Shown here: positions 42,801-57,298 of the stretch, piece by piece | Position numbering within the stretch: position 1 is the stretch's first letter | Layout of the letters: each line of letters starts with the position of its first letter | The notes under the pieces: model-generated | Databases searched by the model: none | Told to the model about the DNA's origin: nothing | Seen by the model: the letters and a program-made list of their open reading frames with translations, nothing else | Position numbers and translations under genes: made by a program | Source: Atherix ibis | Taxonomy: Eukaryota; Arthropoda; Insecta; Diptera; Athericidae | Assembly: GCA_958298945.1 (NCBI GenBank) | Contig: OY282608.1 | Location: 72,774,806-72,838,805, forward strand | Length of the DNA: 64,000 nt | Reading direction: 5' to 3'

Positions 42801-45800
42801 ACAAACTAACAAACGAACAAACCAACAAACAAACAAACCAACAAACCAACACATCAACAAACCAACAAGCCAACAAACCAACAAGCCAACAAACGAACAA
42901 ACCAACAAACGAACAAACCAACAAACCAACAAACCAACAAACGAACAAACCAACAAACCAACAAACCAACAAGCCAACGCACGAACAAACAAATAAACCA
43001 ACAAACCAACAAACCAACAAACCAACATACCAACAAACCAACAAACGAACAAACAAATAAACCAACAAGCCAAAAAGCCAACAAACCAACAAACCAACAA
43101 ACCAACAAACCAACAAACCAACAAACCAACAAACCAACAAGCCAACAAACCGACAAGCCAACAAACTAAAAAACCAACAAACCAACACGCCAACAAACCA
43201 AAAACCCAACAAACCAACAAACCAACAAACCAAAAAACCAACAAACGAACAAACCAACAAACCAACAAACCAACAAACCAACAAACCAACAAACCAACAA
43301 ACCAACAAACCAACAAACCAACAAGCCAACAAAGCAAAAAACAACAAGCCAACAAACCAACAAACCAACAAACCAAAAAACCAACAAACGAAGAAACCAA
43401 CAAACCAACAAACCAACAAACCAACAAACCAATAAGTCAACAAACCAAAAAAACAACTAACCAACAAACCAACAAACCAACAAACCAACAAACCAACAAA
43501 CCAACAAACCAACAAACCAACAAACCAACAAATCAACAAACCAACAAACCAACAAACCAACAAGCCAACAAACCAAAAAACCAACAAGCCAACAAACGAA
43601 CAAACCAACAAACAAAGAAACCAACAAACCAACAAGCCAACAAGCCAACAAACCAACAAGCCAACAAACCAACAAACAAATAAACCAACAAACCAACAAA
43701 CTAGCAAACAAACAAACCAACAAACCAACAAACCAACAAAACAACAAGCCAACAAACCAACAAACCAACAAACCAACAAACCAACAAACTAACAAACGAA
43801 CAAACCAACAAACAAACAAACGAACAAACCAACACATCAACAAACCAACAAGCCAACAAACCAACAAGCCAACAAACGAACAAACCAACAAACGAACAAA
43901 CCAACAAACCAACAAACCAACAAACGAACAAACCAACAAACCAACAAACCAACAAGCCAACGCACGAACAAACAAATAAACCAACAAACCAACAAACCAA
44001 CAAACCAACATACCAACAAACCAACAAACGAACAAACAAATAAACCAACAATCCAAAAAGCCAACAAACCAACAAACCAACAAACCAACAAACCAACAAA
44101 CCAACAAACCAACAAACCAACAAGCCAACAAACCAACAAGCCAACAAACTAAAAAACCAACAAACCAACACGCCAACAAACCAAAAACCCAACAAACCAA
44201 CAAACCAACAAACCAAAAAACCAACAAACGAACAAACCAACAAACCAACAAACCAACAAACCAACAAACCACCAAACCAACAAACCAACAAACCAACAAA
44301 CCAACAAGCCAACAAAGCAAAAAACAACAAGCCAACAAACCAACAAACCAACAAACCAAAAAACCAACAAACGAAGAAACCAACAAACCAACAAACCAAC
44401 AAACCAACAAACCAACAAACCAATAAGTCAACAAACCAAAAAAACAACTAACCAACAAACCAACAAACCAACAAACCAACAAACCAACAAACCAACAAAC
44501 CAACAAACCAACAAACCAACAAACCAACAAACCAACAAACCAACAAACCAACAAGCCAACAAACCAAAAAACCAACAAGCCAACAAACGAACAAACCAAC
44601 AAACAAAGAAACCAACAAACCAACAAGCCAACAAGCCAACAAACCAACAAGCCAACAAACCAACAAACAAATAAACCAACAAACCAACAAACCAACAAAC
44701 CAACAAACCAACAAACCAACAAACCAACAAGCCAACAAGCCAACAAACCAACAAACCAACAAACCAACAAACCAACAAACCAACAAATCAACAAGCCAAA
44801 AAGCCAACAAGGCAACAAGCCAACAAACCAACAAGCCAACAAACGAACAAACGAACGAACAAACAAACCAACAAACCAACAAACCAACAAACCAACAAAC
44901 CAACAAACCAACAAACCAACAAACCAACAAACCAACAAACCAACAAACCAACAAACCAACAAACCAACAAACCAACAAGCCAACAAACCAAAAAACCAAC
45001 AAGCCAACAAACGAACAAACCAACAAACAAAGAAACCAACAAACAAACAAACCAACAAACCAACAAACCAACAAACCAACAAGCCAACAAGCACACAAAC
45101 CAAAAAACCAACAAACGAACAAACTAGCAAACAAACAAACCAACAAACCAACAAAACAACAAGCCAACAAACCAACAAACCAACAAACCAAAAAACCAAC
45201 AAGCCAACAAACGAACAAACCAACAAACAAAGAAACCAACAAACCAACAAGCCAACAAGCCAACAAACCAACAAGCCAACAAACCAACAAACAAATAAAC
45301 CAACAAACCAACAAACCAACAAACCAACAAACGAACAAACCAAGAAGCCAACAAACCAACAAGCCAACAAACGAACAAACAAATAAAACAACAAACCAAC
45401 AAACCAACAAACCAACATACCAACAAACCAACAATCGAACAAACAAATAAACCAACAAGCCAACAAACCAACAAACCAACAAACCAACAAACCAACAACC
45501 CAACAAACCAACAAACCAACAAACCAACAAACCAACAAACCAACAAACCAACAAACCAACAAGCCAACAAGCACACAAACGAACAAACCAACAAACGAAC
45601 AAACCAAGAAGCCAACAAACCAACAAACCAACAAACCAACAAACCAACAACCCAACAAACCAACAAACCAACAAACCAACAAACCAACAAGCCAACAAAC
45701 CAACAAGCCAACAAACCAAAAAACCAACAAGCCAACAAACGAACAAACCAACAAACAAAGAAACCAACAAACCAACAAGCCAACAAGCCAACAAACCAAC

Positions 45801-48800
45801 AAGCCAACAAACCAACAAACAAATAAACCAACAAACCAACAAACCAACAAACCAACAAACCAACAAACCAACAAACCAACAAGCCAACAAGCCAACAAAC
45901 CAACAAACCAACAAACCAACAAACCAACAAACCAACAAGCCAACAAAGCAAAAAACAACAAGCCAACAAACCAACAAACCAACAAACCAAAAAACCAACA
46001 AACGAAGAAACCAACAAACCAACAAACCAACAAACCAACAAACCAATAAGTCAACAAACCAAAAAAACAACTAACCAACAAACCAACAAACCAACAAACC
46101 AACAAACCAACAAACCAACAAACCAACAAACCAACAAACCAACAAACCAACAAACCAACAAACCAACAAACCAACAAACCAACAAGCCAACAAACCAAAA
46201 AACCAACAAGCCAACAAACGAACAAACCAACAAACAAAGAAACCAACAAACCAACAAGCCAACAAGCCAACAAACCAACAAGCCAACAAACCAACAAACA
46301 AATAAACCAACAAACCAACAAACCAACAAACCAACAAACCAACAAACCAACAAACCAACAAGCCAACAAGCCAACAAACCAACAAACCAACAAACCAACA
46401 AACCAACAAACCAACAAATCAACAAGCCAAAAAGCCAACAAGGCAACAAGCCAACAAACCAACAAGCCAACAAACGAACAAACGAACGAACAAACAAACC
46501 AACAAACCAACAAACCAACAAACCAACAAACCAACAAACCAACAAACCAACAAACCAACAAACCAACAAACCAACAAACCAACAAACCAACAAACCAACA
46601 AGCCAACAAACCAAAAAACCAACAAGCCAACAAACGAACAAACCAACAAACAAAGAAACCAACAAACCAACAAACCAACAAACCAACAAACCAACAAACC
46701 AACAAGCCAACAAGCACACAAACCAAAAAACCAACAAACGAACAAACTAGCAAACAAACAAACCAACAAACCAACAAAACAACAAGCCAACAAACCAACA
46801 AACCAACAAACCAAAAAACCAACAAGCCAACAAACGAACAAACCAACAAACAAAGAAACCAACAAACCAACAAGCCAACAAGCCAACAAACCAACAAGCC
46901 AACAAACCAACAAACAAATAAACCAACAAATCAACAAACCAACAAACCAACAAACCAACAAACCAACAAACCAACAAGCCAACAAGCCAACAAACCAACA
47001 AACCAACAAACCAACAAACCAACAAACCAACAAATCAACAAGCCAAAAAGCCAACAAGGCAACAAGCCAACAAACCAACAAGCCAACAAACGAACAAACG
47101 AACGAACAAACAAACCAACAAACCAACAAACCAACAAACCAACAAACCAACAAACCAACAAACCAACAAACCAACAAATCAACAAGCCAAAAAGCCAACA
47201 AGGCAACAAGCCAACAAACCAACAAGCCAACAAACGAACAAACGAACGAACAAACAAACCAACAAACCAACAAACCAACAAACCAACAAACCAACAAATC
47301 AACAAGCCAAAAAGCCAACAAGGCAACAAGCCAACAAACCAACAAGCCAACAAACGAACAAACGAACGAACAAACAAACCAACAAACCAACAAACCAAAA
47401 AACCAACAAACCAACAAACCAACAAACCAACAAACCAACAAACCAACAAACGAACAAACCAACAAACAAAGAAACCAACAAACCAACAAGCCAACAAGCC
47501 AACAAACGAACAAACGAACGAACAAACAAACCAACAAACCAACAAACCAACAAACCAACAAACCAACAAATCAACAAGCCAAAAAGCCAACAAGGCAACA
47601 AGCCAACAAACCAACAAGCCAACAAACGAACAAACGAACGAACAAACAAACCAACAAACCAACAAACCAACAAACCAACAAGCCAACAAACCAAAAAACC
47701 AACAAGCCAACAAACGAACAAACCAACAAACAAAGAAACCAACAAACCAACAAGCCAACAAACCAACAAACCAACAAACCAACAAACCAACAAGCCAACA
47801 AGCCAACAAACCAACAAACCAACAAACCAACAAACCAACAAACCAACAAACCAACAAATCAACAAGCCAAAAAGCCAACAAGGCAACAAGCCAACAAACC
47901 AACAAGCCAACAAACGAACAAACGAACGAACAAACAAACCAACAAACCAACAAACCAACAAACCAACAAACCAACAAACCAACAAACCAACAAACCAACA
48001 AACCAACAAACCAACAAACCAACAAACCAACAAGCCAACAAACCAACAAACCAACAAACCAACAAGCCAACAAGCCAACAAACCAACAAACCAACAAACC
48101 AACAAACCAACAAACCAACAAATCAACAAGCCAAAAAGCCAACAAGGCAACAAGCCAACAAACCAACAAGCCAACAAACGAACAAACGAACGAACAAACA
48201 AACCAACAAACCAACAAACCAACAAACCAACAAACCAACAAACCAACAAACCAACAAACCAACAAACCAACAAACCAACAAACCAACAAACCAACAAACC
48301 AACAAACCAACAAACCAACAAGCCAACAAACCAAAAAACCAACAAGCCAACAAACGAACAAACCAACAAACAAAGAAACCAACAAACCAACAAACCAACA
48401 AACCAACAAACCAACAAACCAACAAGCCAACAAGCACACAAACCAAAAAACCAACAAACGAACAAACTAGCAAACAAACAAACCAACAAACCAACAAAAC
48501 AACAAGCCAACAAACCAACAAACCAACAAACTAAAAAACCAACAAACTAACAAACGAACAAACCAACAAACAAACAAACCAACAAACCAACACACCAACA
48601 AACCAACAAGCCAACAAACCAACAAGCCAAGAAACGAACAAACCAACAAACGAACAAACCAACAAACCAACAAACCAACAAACCAACAAACGAACAAACC
48701 AAGAAGCCAACAAACCAAGAAGCCAACAAACGAACAAACAAATAAAACAACAAACCAACAAACCAACAAACCAACATACCAACAAACCAACAATCGAACA

Positions 48801-51800
48801 AACAAATAAACCAACAAGCCAACAAGCCAACAAACCAACAAACCAACAAACCAACAAACCAACAACCCAACAAACCAACAAACCAACAAACCAACAAACC
48901 AACAAGCCAACAAACGAACAAACCAACAAACCAACAAACAAACAAACTAACAGACCAACAAGCCAACAAGCCAACAAACCAACAAGCCAAAAAACGCACA
49001 AACCAACAAACCAACAAAAAAACAAACCAACAAAACAACAAACTAACAAACCAACAAACCAACAAACTAATAAACCAACAAGCCAACAAACGAACAAACC
49101 AACAAACCAATAAACTAACAAACCAACAAACCAACAAACCAACAAACCAAACAAACACACAAACCAACAAACCAACAAACCAACAAGCCAACAAGCCAAC
49201 AAACCAAAAAACCAACAAACGAACAAACTAGCAAACAAACAAACCAACAAACCAACAAACCAACAAAACAACAAGCCAACAAACCAACAAACCAACAAAC
49301 CAACAAACCAACAAACTAACAAACGAACAAACCAACAAACAAACAAACCAACAAACCAACACATCAACAAACCAACAAGCCAACAAACCAACAAGCCAAC
49401 AAACGAACAAACCAACAAACGAACAAACCAACAAACCAACAAACCAACAAACGAACAAACCAACAAACGAACAAACCAACAAGCCAACGCACGAACAAAC
49501 AAATAAACCAACAAACCAACAAACCAACAAACCAACATACCAACAAACCAACAAACGAACAAACAAATAAACCAACAAGCCAAAAAGCCAACAAACCAAC
49601 AAACCAACAAACCAACAAACCAACAAACCAACAAACCAACAAACCAACAAGCCAACAAACCGACAAGCCAACAAAATAAAAAACCAACAAACCAACACGC
49701 CAACAAACCAAAAACCCAACAAACCAACAAACCAACAAACCAAAAAACCAACAAACGAACAAACCAACAAACCAACAAACCAACAAACCAACAAACCAAC
49801 AAACCAACAAACCAACAAACCAACAAACCAACAAGCCAACAAAGCAAAAAACAACAAGCCAACAAACCAACAAACCAACAAACCAAAAAACCAACAAACG
49901 AAGAAACCAACAAACCAACAAACCAACAAACCAACAAACCAATAAGTCAACAAACCAAAAAAACAACTAACCAACAAACCAACAAAACAACAAACCAACA
50001 AACCAACAAACCAACAAACCAACAAACCAACAAACCAACAAACCAACAAACCAACAAACCAACAAACCAACAAGCCAACAAACCAAAAAACCAACAAGCC
50101 AACAAACGAACAAACCAACAAACAAAGAAACCAACAAACCAACAAGCCAACAAGCCAACAAACCAACAAGCCAACAAACCAACAAACAAATAAACCAACA
50201 AACCAACAAACCAACAAACCAACAAACCAACAAACCAACAAACCAACAAGCCAACAAGCCAACAAACCAACAAACCAACAAACCAACAAACCAACAAACC
50301 AACAAATCAACAAGCCAAAAAGCCAACAAGGCAACAAGCCAACAAACCAACAAGCCAACAAACGAACAAACGAACGAACAAACAAACCAACAAACCAACA
50401 AACCAACAAACCAACAAACCAACAAAACAACAAACCAACAAACCATCAAACCAACAAATCAACAAACCAACAAACCAACAAACCAACAAACCAACAAACC
50501 AACAAATGAACAAACAAATAAACCAACAAACCAACAAACCAACAAACCAACATACCAACAAACCAACAATCGAACAAACAAATAAACCAACAAGCCAACA
50601 AACCAACAAACCAACAAACCAACAAACCAACAACCCAACAAACCAACAAACCAACAAACCAACAAACCAACAAGCCAACAAGCCAACAAACGAACAAACC
50701 AACAAACCAACAAACAAACAAACTAACAGACCAACAAGCCAACAAGCCAACAAACCAACAAGCCAAAAAACGCACAAACCAACAAACCAACAAAAAAACA
50801 AACCAACAAAACAACAAACTAACAAACCAACAAACCAACAAACTAATAAACCAACAAGCCAACAAACGAACAAACCAACAAACCAATAAACTAACAAACC
50901 AACAAACCAACAAACCAACAAACCAACAAACACACAAACCAACAAACCAACAAACCAACAAGCCAACAAGCCAACAAACCAAAAAACCAACAAACGAACA
51001 AACTAGCAAACAAACAAACCAACAAACCAACAAACGAACAAAACAACAAGCCAACAAACCAACAAACCAACAAACCAACAAACCAACAAACTAACAAACG
51101 AACAAACCAACAAACAAACAAACCAACAAACCAACACATCAACAAACCAACAAGCCAACAAACCAACAAGCCAACAAACGAACAAACCAACAAACGAACA
51201 AACCAACAAACCAACAAACCAACAAACGAACAAACCAACAAACCAACAAACCAACAAGCCAACGCACGAACAAACAAATAAACCAACAAACCAACAAACC
51301 AACAAACCAACATACCAACAAACCAACAAACGAACAAACAAATAAACCAACAATCCAAAAAGCCAACAAACCAACAAACCAACAAACCAACAAACCAACA
51401 AACCAACAAACCAACAAGCCAACAAACCAACAAGCCAACAAACTAAAAAACCAACAAACCAACACGCCAACAAACCAAAAACCCAACAAACCAACAAACC
51501 AACAAACCAAAAAACCAACAAACGAACAAACCAACAAACCAACAAACCAACAAACCAACAAACCAACAAACCAACAAACCAACAAACCAACAAACCAACA
51601 AGCCAACAAAGCAAAAAACAACAAGCCAACAAACCAACAAACCAACAAACCAAAAAACCAACAAACGAAGAAACCAACAAACCAACAAACCAACAAACCA
51701 ACAAACCAATAAGTCAACAAACCAAAAAAACAACTAACCAACAAACCAACAAACCAACAAACCAACAAATCAACAAACCAACAAACCAACAAACCAACAA

Positions 51801-52230
51801 ACCAACAAACCAACAAACCAACAAACCAACAAACCAACAAACCAACAAACCAACAAGCCAACAAACCAAAAAACCAACAAGCCAACAAACGAACAAACCA
51901 ACAAACAAAGAAACCAACAAACCAACAAGCCAACAAGCCAACAAACCAACAAGCCAACAAACCAACAAACAAATAAACCAACAAACCAACAAACCAACAA
52001 ACCAACAAACCAACAAACCAACAAACCAACAAGCCAACAAGCCAACAAACCAACAAACCAACAAACCAACAAACCAACAAACCAACAAATCAACAAGCCA
52101 AAAAGCCAACAAGGCAACAAGCCAACAAACCAACAAGCCAACAAACGAACAAACGAACGAACAAACAAACCAACAAACCAACAAACCAACAAACCAACAA
52201 ACCAACAAACCAACAAACCATCAAACCAAC

Positions 52231-53420
52231 AAATCAACAAACCAACAAACCAACAAACCAACAAACCAACAAACCAACAAATGAACAAACAAATAAACCA
52301 ACAATCTAACAAACTAACAAACCAACAAACCAACATGCCAACAAACCAACATGCCAACAAGCTAACAAGCCAACAAACCAACAAGCCAACAAACGAACAA
52401 ACCAACGAGCCGAAAAACCAACAAGCTAAAAATCGAACAAACCAACAAACCAACAAACAAACGAACCAACAAAACAACAAACCAACAAACCAACAAACCA
52501 AGAAATCAATAAACCAACAAGCCAACAAACGAACAAACCAACAAACCAACAAACCAACAAACCAATAAACCAACAAACCAACAAGCCAACAAACCAACAA
52601 GCCAACAAACGAACAAACCAACAAACAAACAAACCAACAAACCAACAAACCAACAAACCAACAAACCAACAAACAAACAAACTAACAGACCAACAAGCCA
52701 ACAAGCCAACAAACCTACAAGCCAAAAAACGAACAAACCAACAAACCAACAAAAAAACAAACCAACAAAACAACAAACTAACAAACCAACAAACCAACAA
52801 ACCAATAAACCAACAAGCCAACAAACGAACAAACCAACAAACCAACAAACTAACAAACCAACAAACCAACAAACCAACAAACCAACAAACCAACAAACCA
52901 ACAAACCAACAAACCAACAAACCAACAAACCAACAAGCCAACAAGCCAACAAACCAAAAAACCAACAAACGAACAAACTAGCAAACAAACAAACCAACAA
53001 ACCAACAAAACAACAAGCCAACAAACCAATAAACCAACAAACCAACAAACTAACAAACGAACAAACCAACAAACAAACAAACCAACAAACCAACAAACCA
53101 ACAAACCAACAAGCCAACAAACCAACAAGCCAACAAACGAACAAACCAACAAACGAACAAACCAACAAACCAACAAACCAACAAACCAACAAACCAACAA
53201 ACGAACAAACCAAGAAGCCAACAAATCAACAAGCCAACAAACGAACAAACAAATAAACCAACAAACCAACAAACCAACATACTAACAAACCAACAAACGA
53301 ACAAACAAATAAACCAACAAGCCAACAAATTAACAAACCAACAAACCAGCAAACCCACAAACCAACAAACCAACAAACCAACAAGCCAACAAACGAACAA
53401 ACCATTAAACAAACAAACGA
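52231..53420. repeat. E-like segment after the F mosaic
   Basis: It has CATGCC units (52334, 52350), AAGCTAACAAGCC, AAACTAACAGACC and a final CTAGC (T at 52979). These are in an order like 19265-20500 in E1, but with large parts missing. A less typical stretch, CGAGCCGAAAAACC, lies at about 52406. No gene is seen. Confidence 0.6.
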
Positions 53421-54230
53421 ACAAACCTACAAATCAACAAACCAACAAACCAACAAACCAACAAACCAACAAACCAACAAACCAACAAACCAACAAACCA
53501 ACAAATGAACAAACAAATAAACCAACAATCCAACAAATCCACAAACCAACAAGCCAACAAGCCAGCAAACCAACAAGCCAACAAACCAACAAACCAACAA
53601 ACCAACAAACCAACAAACCAACAAACCAACAAACCAACAAACCAACAAACCAACAAACCAACAAACCAACAAGCCAACAAACCAACAAGCCAACAAACTA
53701 AAAAACCAAAAACCAAAACAAACCAAAAACCCAACAAACCAACAAACCAACAAACTAAAAAACCAACAAACGAACAAACCAACAAACCAACAAACCAACA
53801 AACCAACAAACCAACAAACCAACAAACCAACAAACCAACAAACCAACAAACTAACAAACCAACAAATCAACAAACCAACAAACCAACAAACCAACAAGCC
53901 AACAAACCAAAAAACCAACAAACCAACAAACCAACAAACCAAAAAACCAACAAACGAAGAAACCAACAAACCAACAAACCAACAAACCAACAAACCAATA
54001 AGCCAACAAACCAAAAAACCAACAAACCAACAAACCAACAAACCAACAAACCAACAAACCAACAAACCAACAAACCAACAAACCGACAAACCAACAAACC
54101 AACAAACCAACAAACCAACAAGCCAACAAACCAAAAAACCAACAAGCCAACAAACGAACAAACTAACAAACAAAGAAACCAACAAACCAACAAGCCAACA
54201 AGCCAACAAACCAACAAGCCAACAAACAAA
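53421..54230. repeat. Mixed segment resembling 12578-13369
   Basis: It begins with AAATGAAC followed by AAACAAAT at 53505 and contains AAACGAAGAAACC near 53950, as does 12578-13369. A poorly phased A-rich patch with CCAAAAACC and CCAAAACAAACC lies at about 53697-53735. Confidence 0.6.
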
Positions 54231-55289
54231 TAAACCTACAAACCAACAAACCAACAAACCAACAAACCAAAAAACCAACAAGCCATCAAGCCAACAAACC
54301 AACAAACCAACAAAGCAACAAACCAACAAACCAACAAACCAACAAGCCAAAAGCCAACAAGGCAACAAGCCAACAAACCAACAAACCAACAAACGAACAA
54401 ACCAACAAACAAACAAACCAACAAACCAACAAACCAACAAACCAACAAACCAACAAACCAACAAACCAACAAACAAACAAACCAACAAACCAACAAATCA
54501 ACAAACTAACAAACCAACAAACAAATAAATCAACCAACCAACAAACCAACAAACCAACAAACCAACAAACCAACAAACCAACAAATCAACAAACAAACAA
54601 ACCAACAAACCAACAAACCATCAAACCAACAAACCAACAAATCAACAAACCAACAAACCAACAAACCAACAAGCCAACAAGCCAACAAACCAACAAACCA
54701 ACAAACCAACAAACCAAAAAACGAACAAGCCAACAAACAAACAAACTAACAGACCAACAAACCAAAAAACCAACAAACGAACAAACCAACAAATCAACAA
54801 ACCAACAAACCAACAAACCAACAAACCAACAAACCAATAAACCAACAAGCCAACAAACGAACAAACCAACAAACAAACAAACCAACAAACCAACTAACCA
54901 ACAAACCGACAAACCAACAAACCAACAAATCAACAAACCAACAAACCAACAAGCCAACAAGCCAACTAACCAAAAAACCAACAAACGAACAAACCAGCAA
55001 ACAAACAAACCAACAAACCAACAAACCAACAAAACAACAAGCCAACAAGCCAACAAACCAACAAGCCAACAAACGAACAAACCAACAAACCAACACACCA
55101 ACAAGCTAAAAAACGAACAACCCAACAAACGAACAAACCAACAAACTAACAAACCAACAAACGAACAAACCAACAAGCCAACAAACCAACAAGCCAACAA
55201 ACGAACAAACAAATAAACCAACAAACCAACAAACCAACAAACCAACAAACCAACCAACCAACAAACGAACAAACAAATAAACCAACAAA
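54231..55289. repeat. Transition segment before the right A block
   Basis: Octamer array with frequent AAACAAAC and AAATCAAC variants and no landmark that I can place firmly in one block. No gene or unique sequence is visible. Confidence 0.5.
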
Positions 55290-57298
55290 CCATCAAACCA
55301 ACAAACAAACAAACCAACAAACCAACGAACCAACAAATCAACAAACCAACAAGCCAACAAACCAACAAACCAAGAAACCAACATGCCAACAAGCCAACAA
55401 GCCAACAAACCAACAAGCCAACAAACGAACAAACCAAAAAGCCAACAAACGAACAAACCAAAAAACAAACAAACCAACAAACCAACAAACCAATAAACCA
55501 ACAAACCAACAAACGAACAAACGAACAAACCAAAAAACCAACAAACCAACAAACGAACAAACCAACAAACCAACACACCAACAAACCAACAAACCAACAA
55601 ACCAACAAGCCAACAAGCCAACAAACCCACAAGCCAACAAGGCAACGAGCCAACAAGCCAACAAACCAACAAACCAACAAACCAACAAACCAAAAAACCA
55701 ACAAACCAACTAACCAACAAACCAACAAACCAACATGCCAACAAGCCAACAAACCAACAAGCCAACAAACGAACAAACCAACAAACCAACACACCAACAA
55801 GCTAAAAAACGAACAAACCAACAAACCAACAAACAAACGAACCAACAAAACAACAAACCAACAAACCAACAAACCAACAAACCAACAAATCAATAAACCA
55901 ATAAACCAACAAGCCAACAAACCAACAAACCAACAAACCAACAAACCAACAAACCAACAAACCAATAAACCAACAAACCAACAAGCCAACAAACTAACAA
56001 ACCTACAAACCAACAAACCAACAAACCAACAAACCAACAAACCAACAAACAAACAAACCAACAAAACAACAAACCAACAAACCAACAAACCAACAAACCA
56101 ACAAACCAACAAACCAACAAACTAACAAAAAAACAAGCCAACAAGTCAACAAGCCAACAAACCAACAAACCAACAAACCAACAAACCAAAAAACGAACAA
56201 ACCAACAAACAAACAAACTAACAGACCAACAAGCCAACAAACCAACAAACCAACAAGCCAAAAAACGAACAAACCAACAAACCAACAAACCAACAAACCA
56301 ACAAACCAAAAAACCAATAAACGAACACACCAACAAACAAACAAACCAACAAACCAACTAACCAACAAACCGACAAACCAACAAACCAACAAACCAACAA
56401 ACCAACAAACCAACAAGCCAACAAGCCAACAAACCAAAAAACCAACAAACAAACAAACCAGCAAACAAACAAACCAACAAACCAACAAACCAACAAAACA
56501 ACAAGCCAACAAACGAACAAACAAATAAACCAACAAACCAACAAACCAACAAACCAACAAACAAACAAACCAACAAACCAACAAGCGAACAAACAAATAA
56601 ACCAACAAACCATCAAACCAAAAAACAAACAAACCAACAAACCAACAAGCCAACAAACCAACAAACCAAGAAACCAACATGCCAACAAGCCAACAAGCCA
56701 ACAAACCAACAAGCCAACAAACGAACAAACCAAAAAGACAATAAACGAACAAACCAACAAACCAACAAACCAACAAACCAACAAACCAACAAACCAACAA
56801 ACTAACAAACGAACAAACCAACAAACCAACAAACCAACAAACGAATAAACCAATAACCCAACAGAACAACAAACCAACAAACCAACAAACCAACAAGCCA
56901 ACAAGCCAACAAACCCACAAGCCAACAAGGCAACGAGCCAACAAGCCAACAAACCAACAAGCCAACAAACGAACAAACCAACAAACCAACAAACCAATAA
57001 ACCAACAAACCAACACACCAACAAACCAACAAACCAACAGGCCAACAAGCCAACAAGCCAACAAACCAACATATCAACAAACCAAAAAACCAACAGACCA
57101 ACAAGCCAACAAATTAACAAACCAACAAACCAACAAATCAACAAACCAACAAACCAAAAAACCAACAAACCAACTAACCTACAAACCAACAAACCAACAA
57201 ACCAACAAACCAAAAAACCAACATACGCACAAACCAACAAACCAAAAAGCCAACAAACCAACAAACGAACAAAACAACAAAAACCAACAAACCAACAA
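55290..57298. repeat. Higher-order block A, right copy
   Basis: It carries CCATCAAACC, AAGAAACC with CATGCC (about 55370-55386), and GGCAACGAGCC at 55641 and 56929 (1288 bases, 161 units apart). It ends with the AAATTAAC and CTAACCTAC units. This is the same landmark order as the left A blocks. The second GGCAACGAGCC lies 53,087 bases after the one at 3842. Confidence 0.75.

Larger units (their letters stand above)
26251..51737. repeat. Fifteen-copy F landmark module (about 130 bases each)
   Basis: Each module runs from AAAGCAAAAAACAAC to AACAACTAACC and contains AAACGAAGAAACC and AATAAGTCAAC. The G of AAAGC lies at 26254, 28013, 29684, 30667, 32618, 33673, 35976, 36959, 38886, 41117, 43334, 44317, 45948, 49844 and 51611. 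In the copies I measured, the T of CTAACC lies 124 bases later, except after 44317 where it is 132 (one extra octamer). Successive distances are 1759, 1671, 983, 1951, 1055, 2303, 983, 1927, 2231, 2217, 983, 1631, 3896 and 1767. Each module contains a 7-base unit that moves the octamer phase back by one. Confidence 0.9.
26781..52162. repeat. CGAACGAAC landmark, 27 copies within F
   Basis: The element is CGAACGAAC, usually downstream of AAGGCAACAAGCC. Starts are at 26781, 28540, 29172, 29332, 31194, 33161, 34664, 34832, 35464, 35632, 37478, 39413, 40045, 40205, 40325, 40469, 44852, 46493, 47099, 47243, 47363, 47515, 47635, 47933, 48187, 50371 and 52154. Close neighbours are 120 to 168 bases apart, always a multiple of eight. 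It is the densest CpG element in a sequence that otherwise has almost none. Confidence 0.88.
25500..52230. repeat. Block F, 26 kb mosaic of re-used higher-order modules
   Basis: Three landmark families recur throughout. The first is AAAGCAAAAAACAAC, 15 copies. The second is AAACTAGCAAAC, with the T of CTAGC at 25639, 27406, 28821, 30052, 31467, 31947, 34313, 35113, 36344, 37743, 38223, 39694, 40510, 41493, 41837, 42319, 42719, 43702, 45125, 46748, 48469, 49229 and 51004. The third is CGAACGAAC, 27 copies. Modules are joined in varying order, so no single period describes the block. Several long segments are repeated at fixed distances, listed as separate features. Confidence 0.82.

Noticed and set aside
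43457..46897. A 1146-codon - strand open reading frame, and many other frames of 100 to 900 codons, as membrane-like Leu/Val/Cys/Trp repeat proteins
   Set aside because: The repeat unit has no stop in any frame, so long frames are guaranteed. Starts and stops are placed by chance variant units, overlapping frames encode the same octapeptide, and there is no coding signature.
20014..52981. CTAG in the recurrent AAACTAGC unit as a regulatory or recombination site
   Set aside because: The short palindrome is explained by inheritance of one variant unit in about 29 copies. Nothing in the sequence shows a function, and it is used here only as a landmark.
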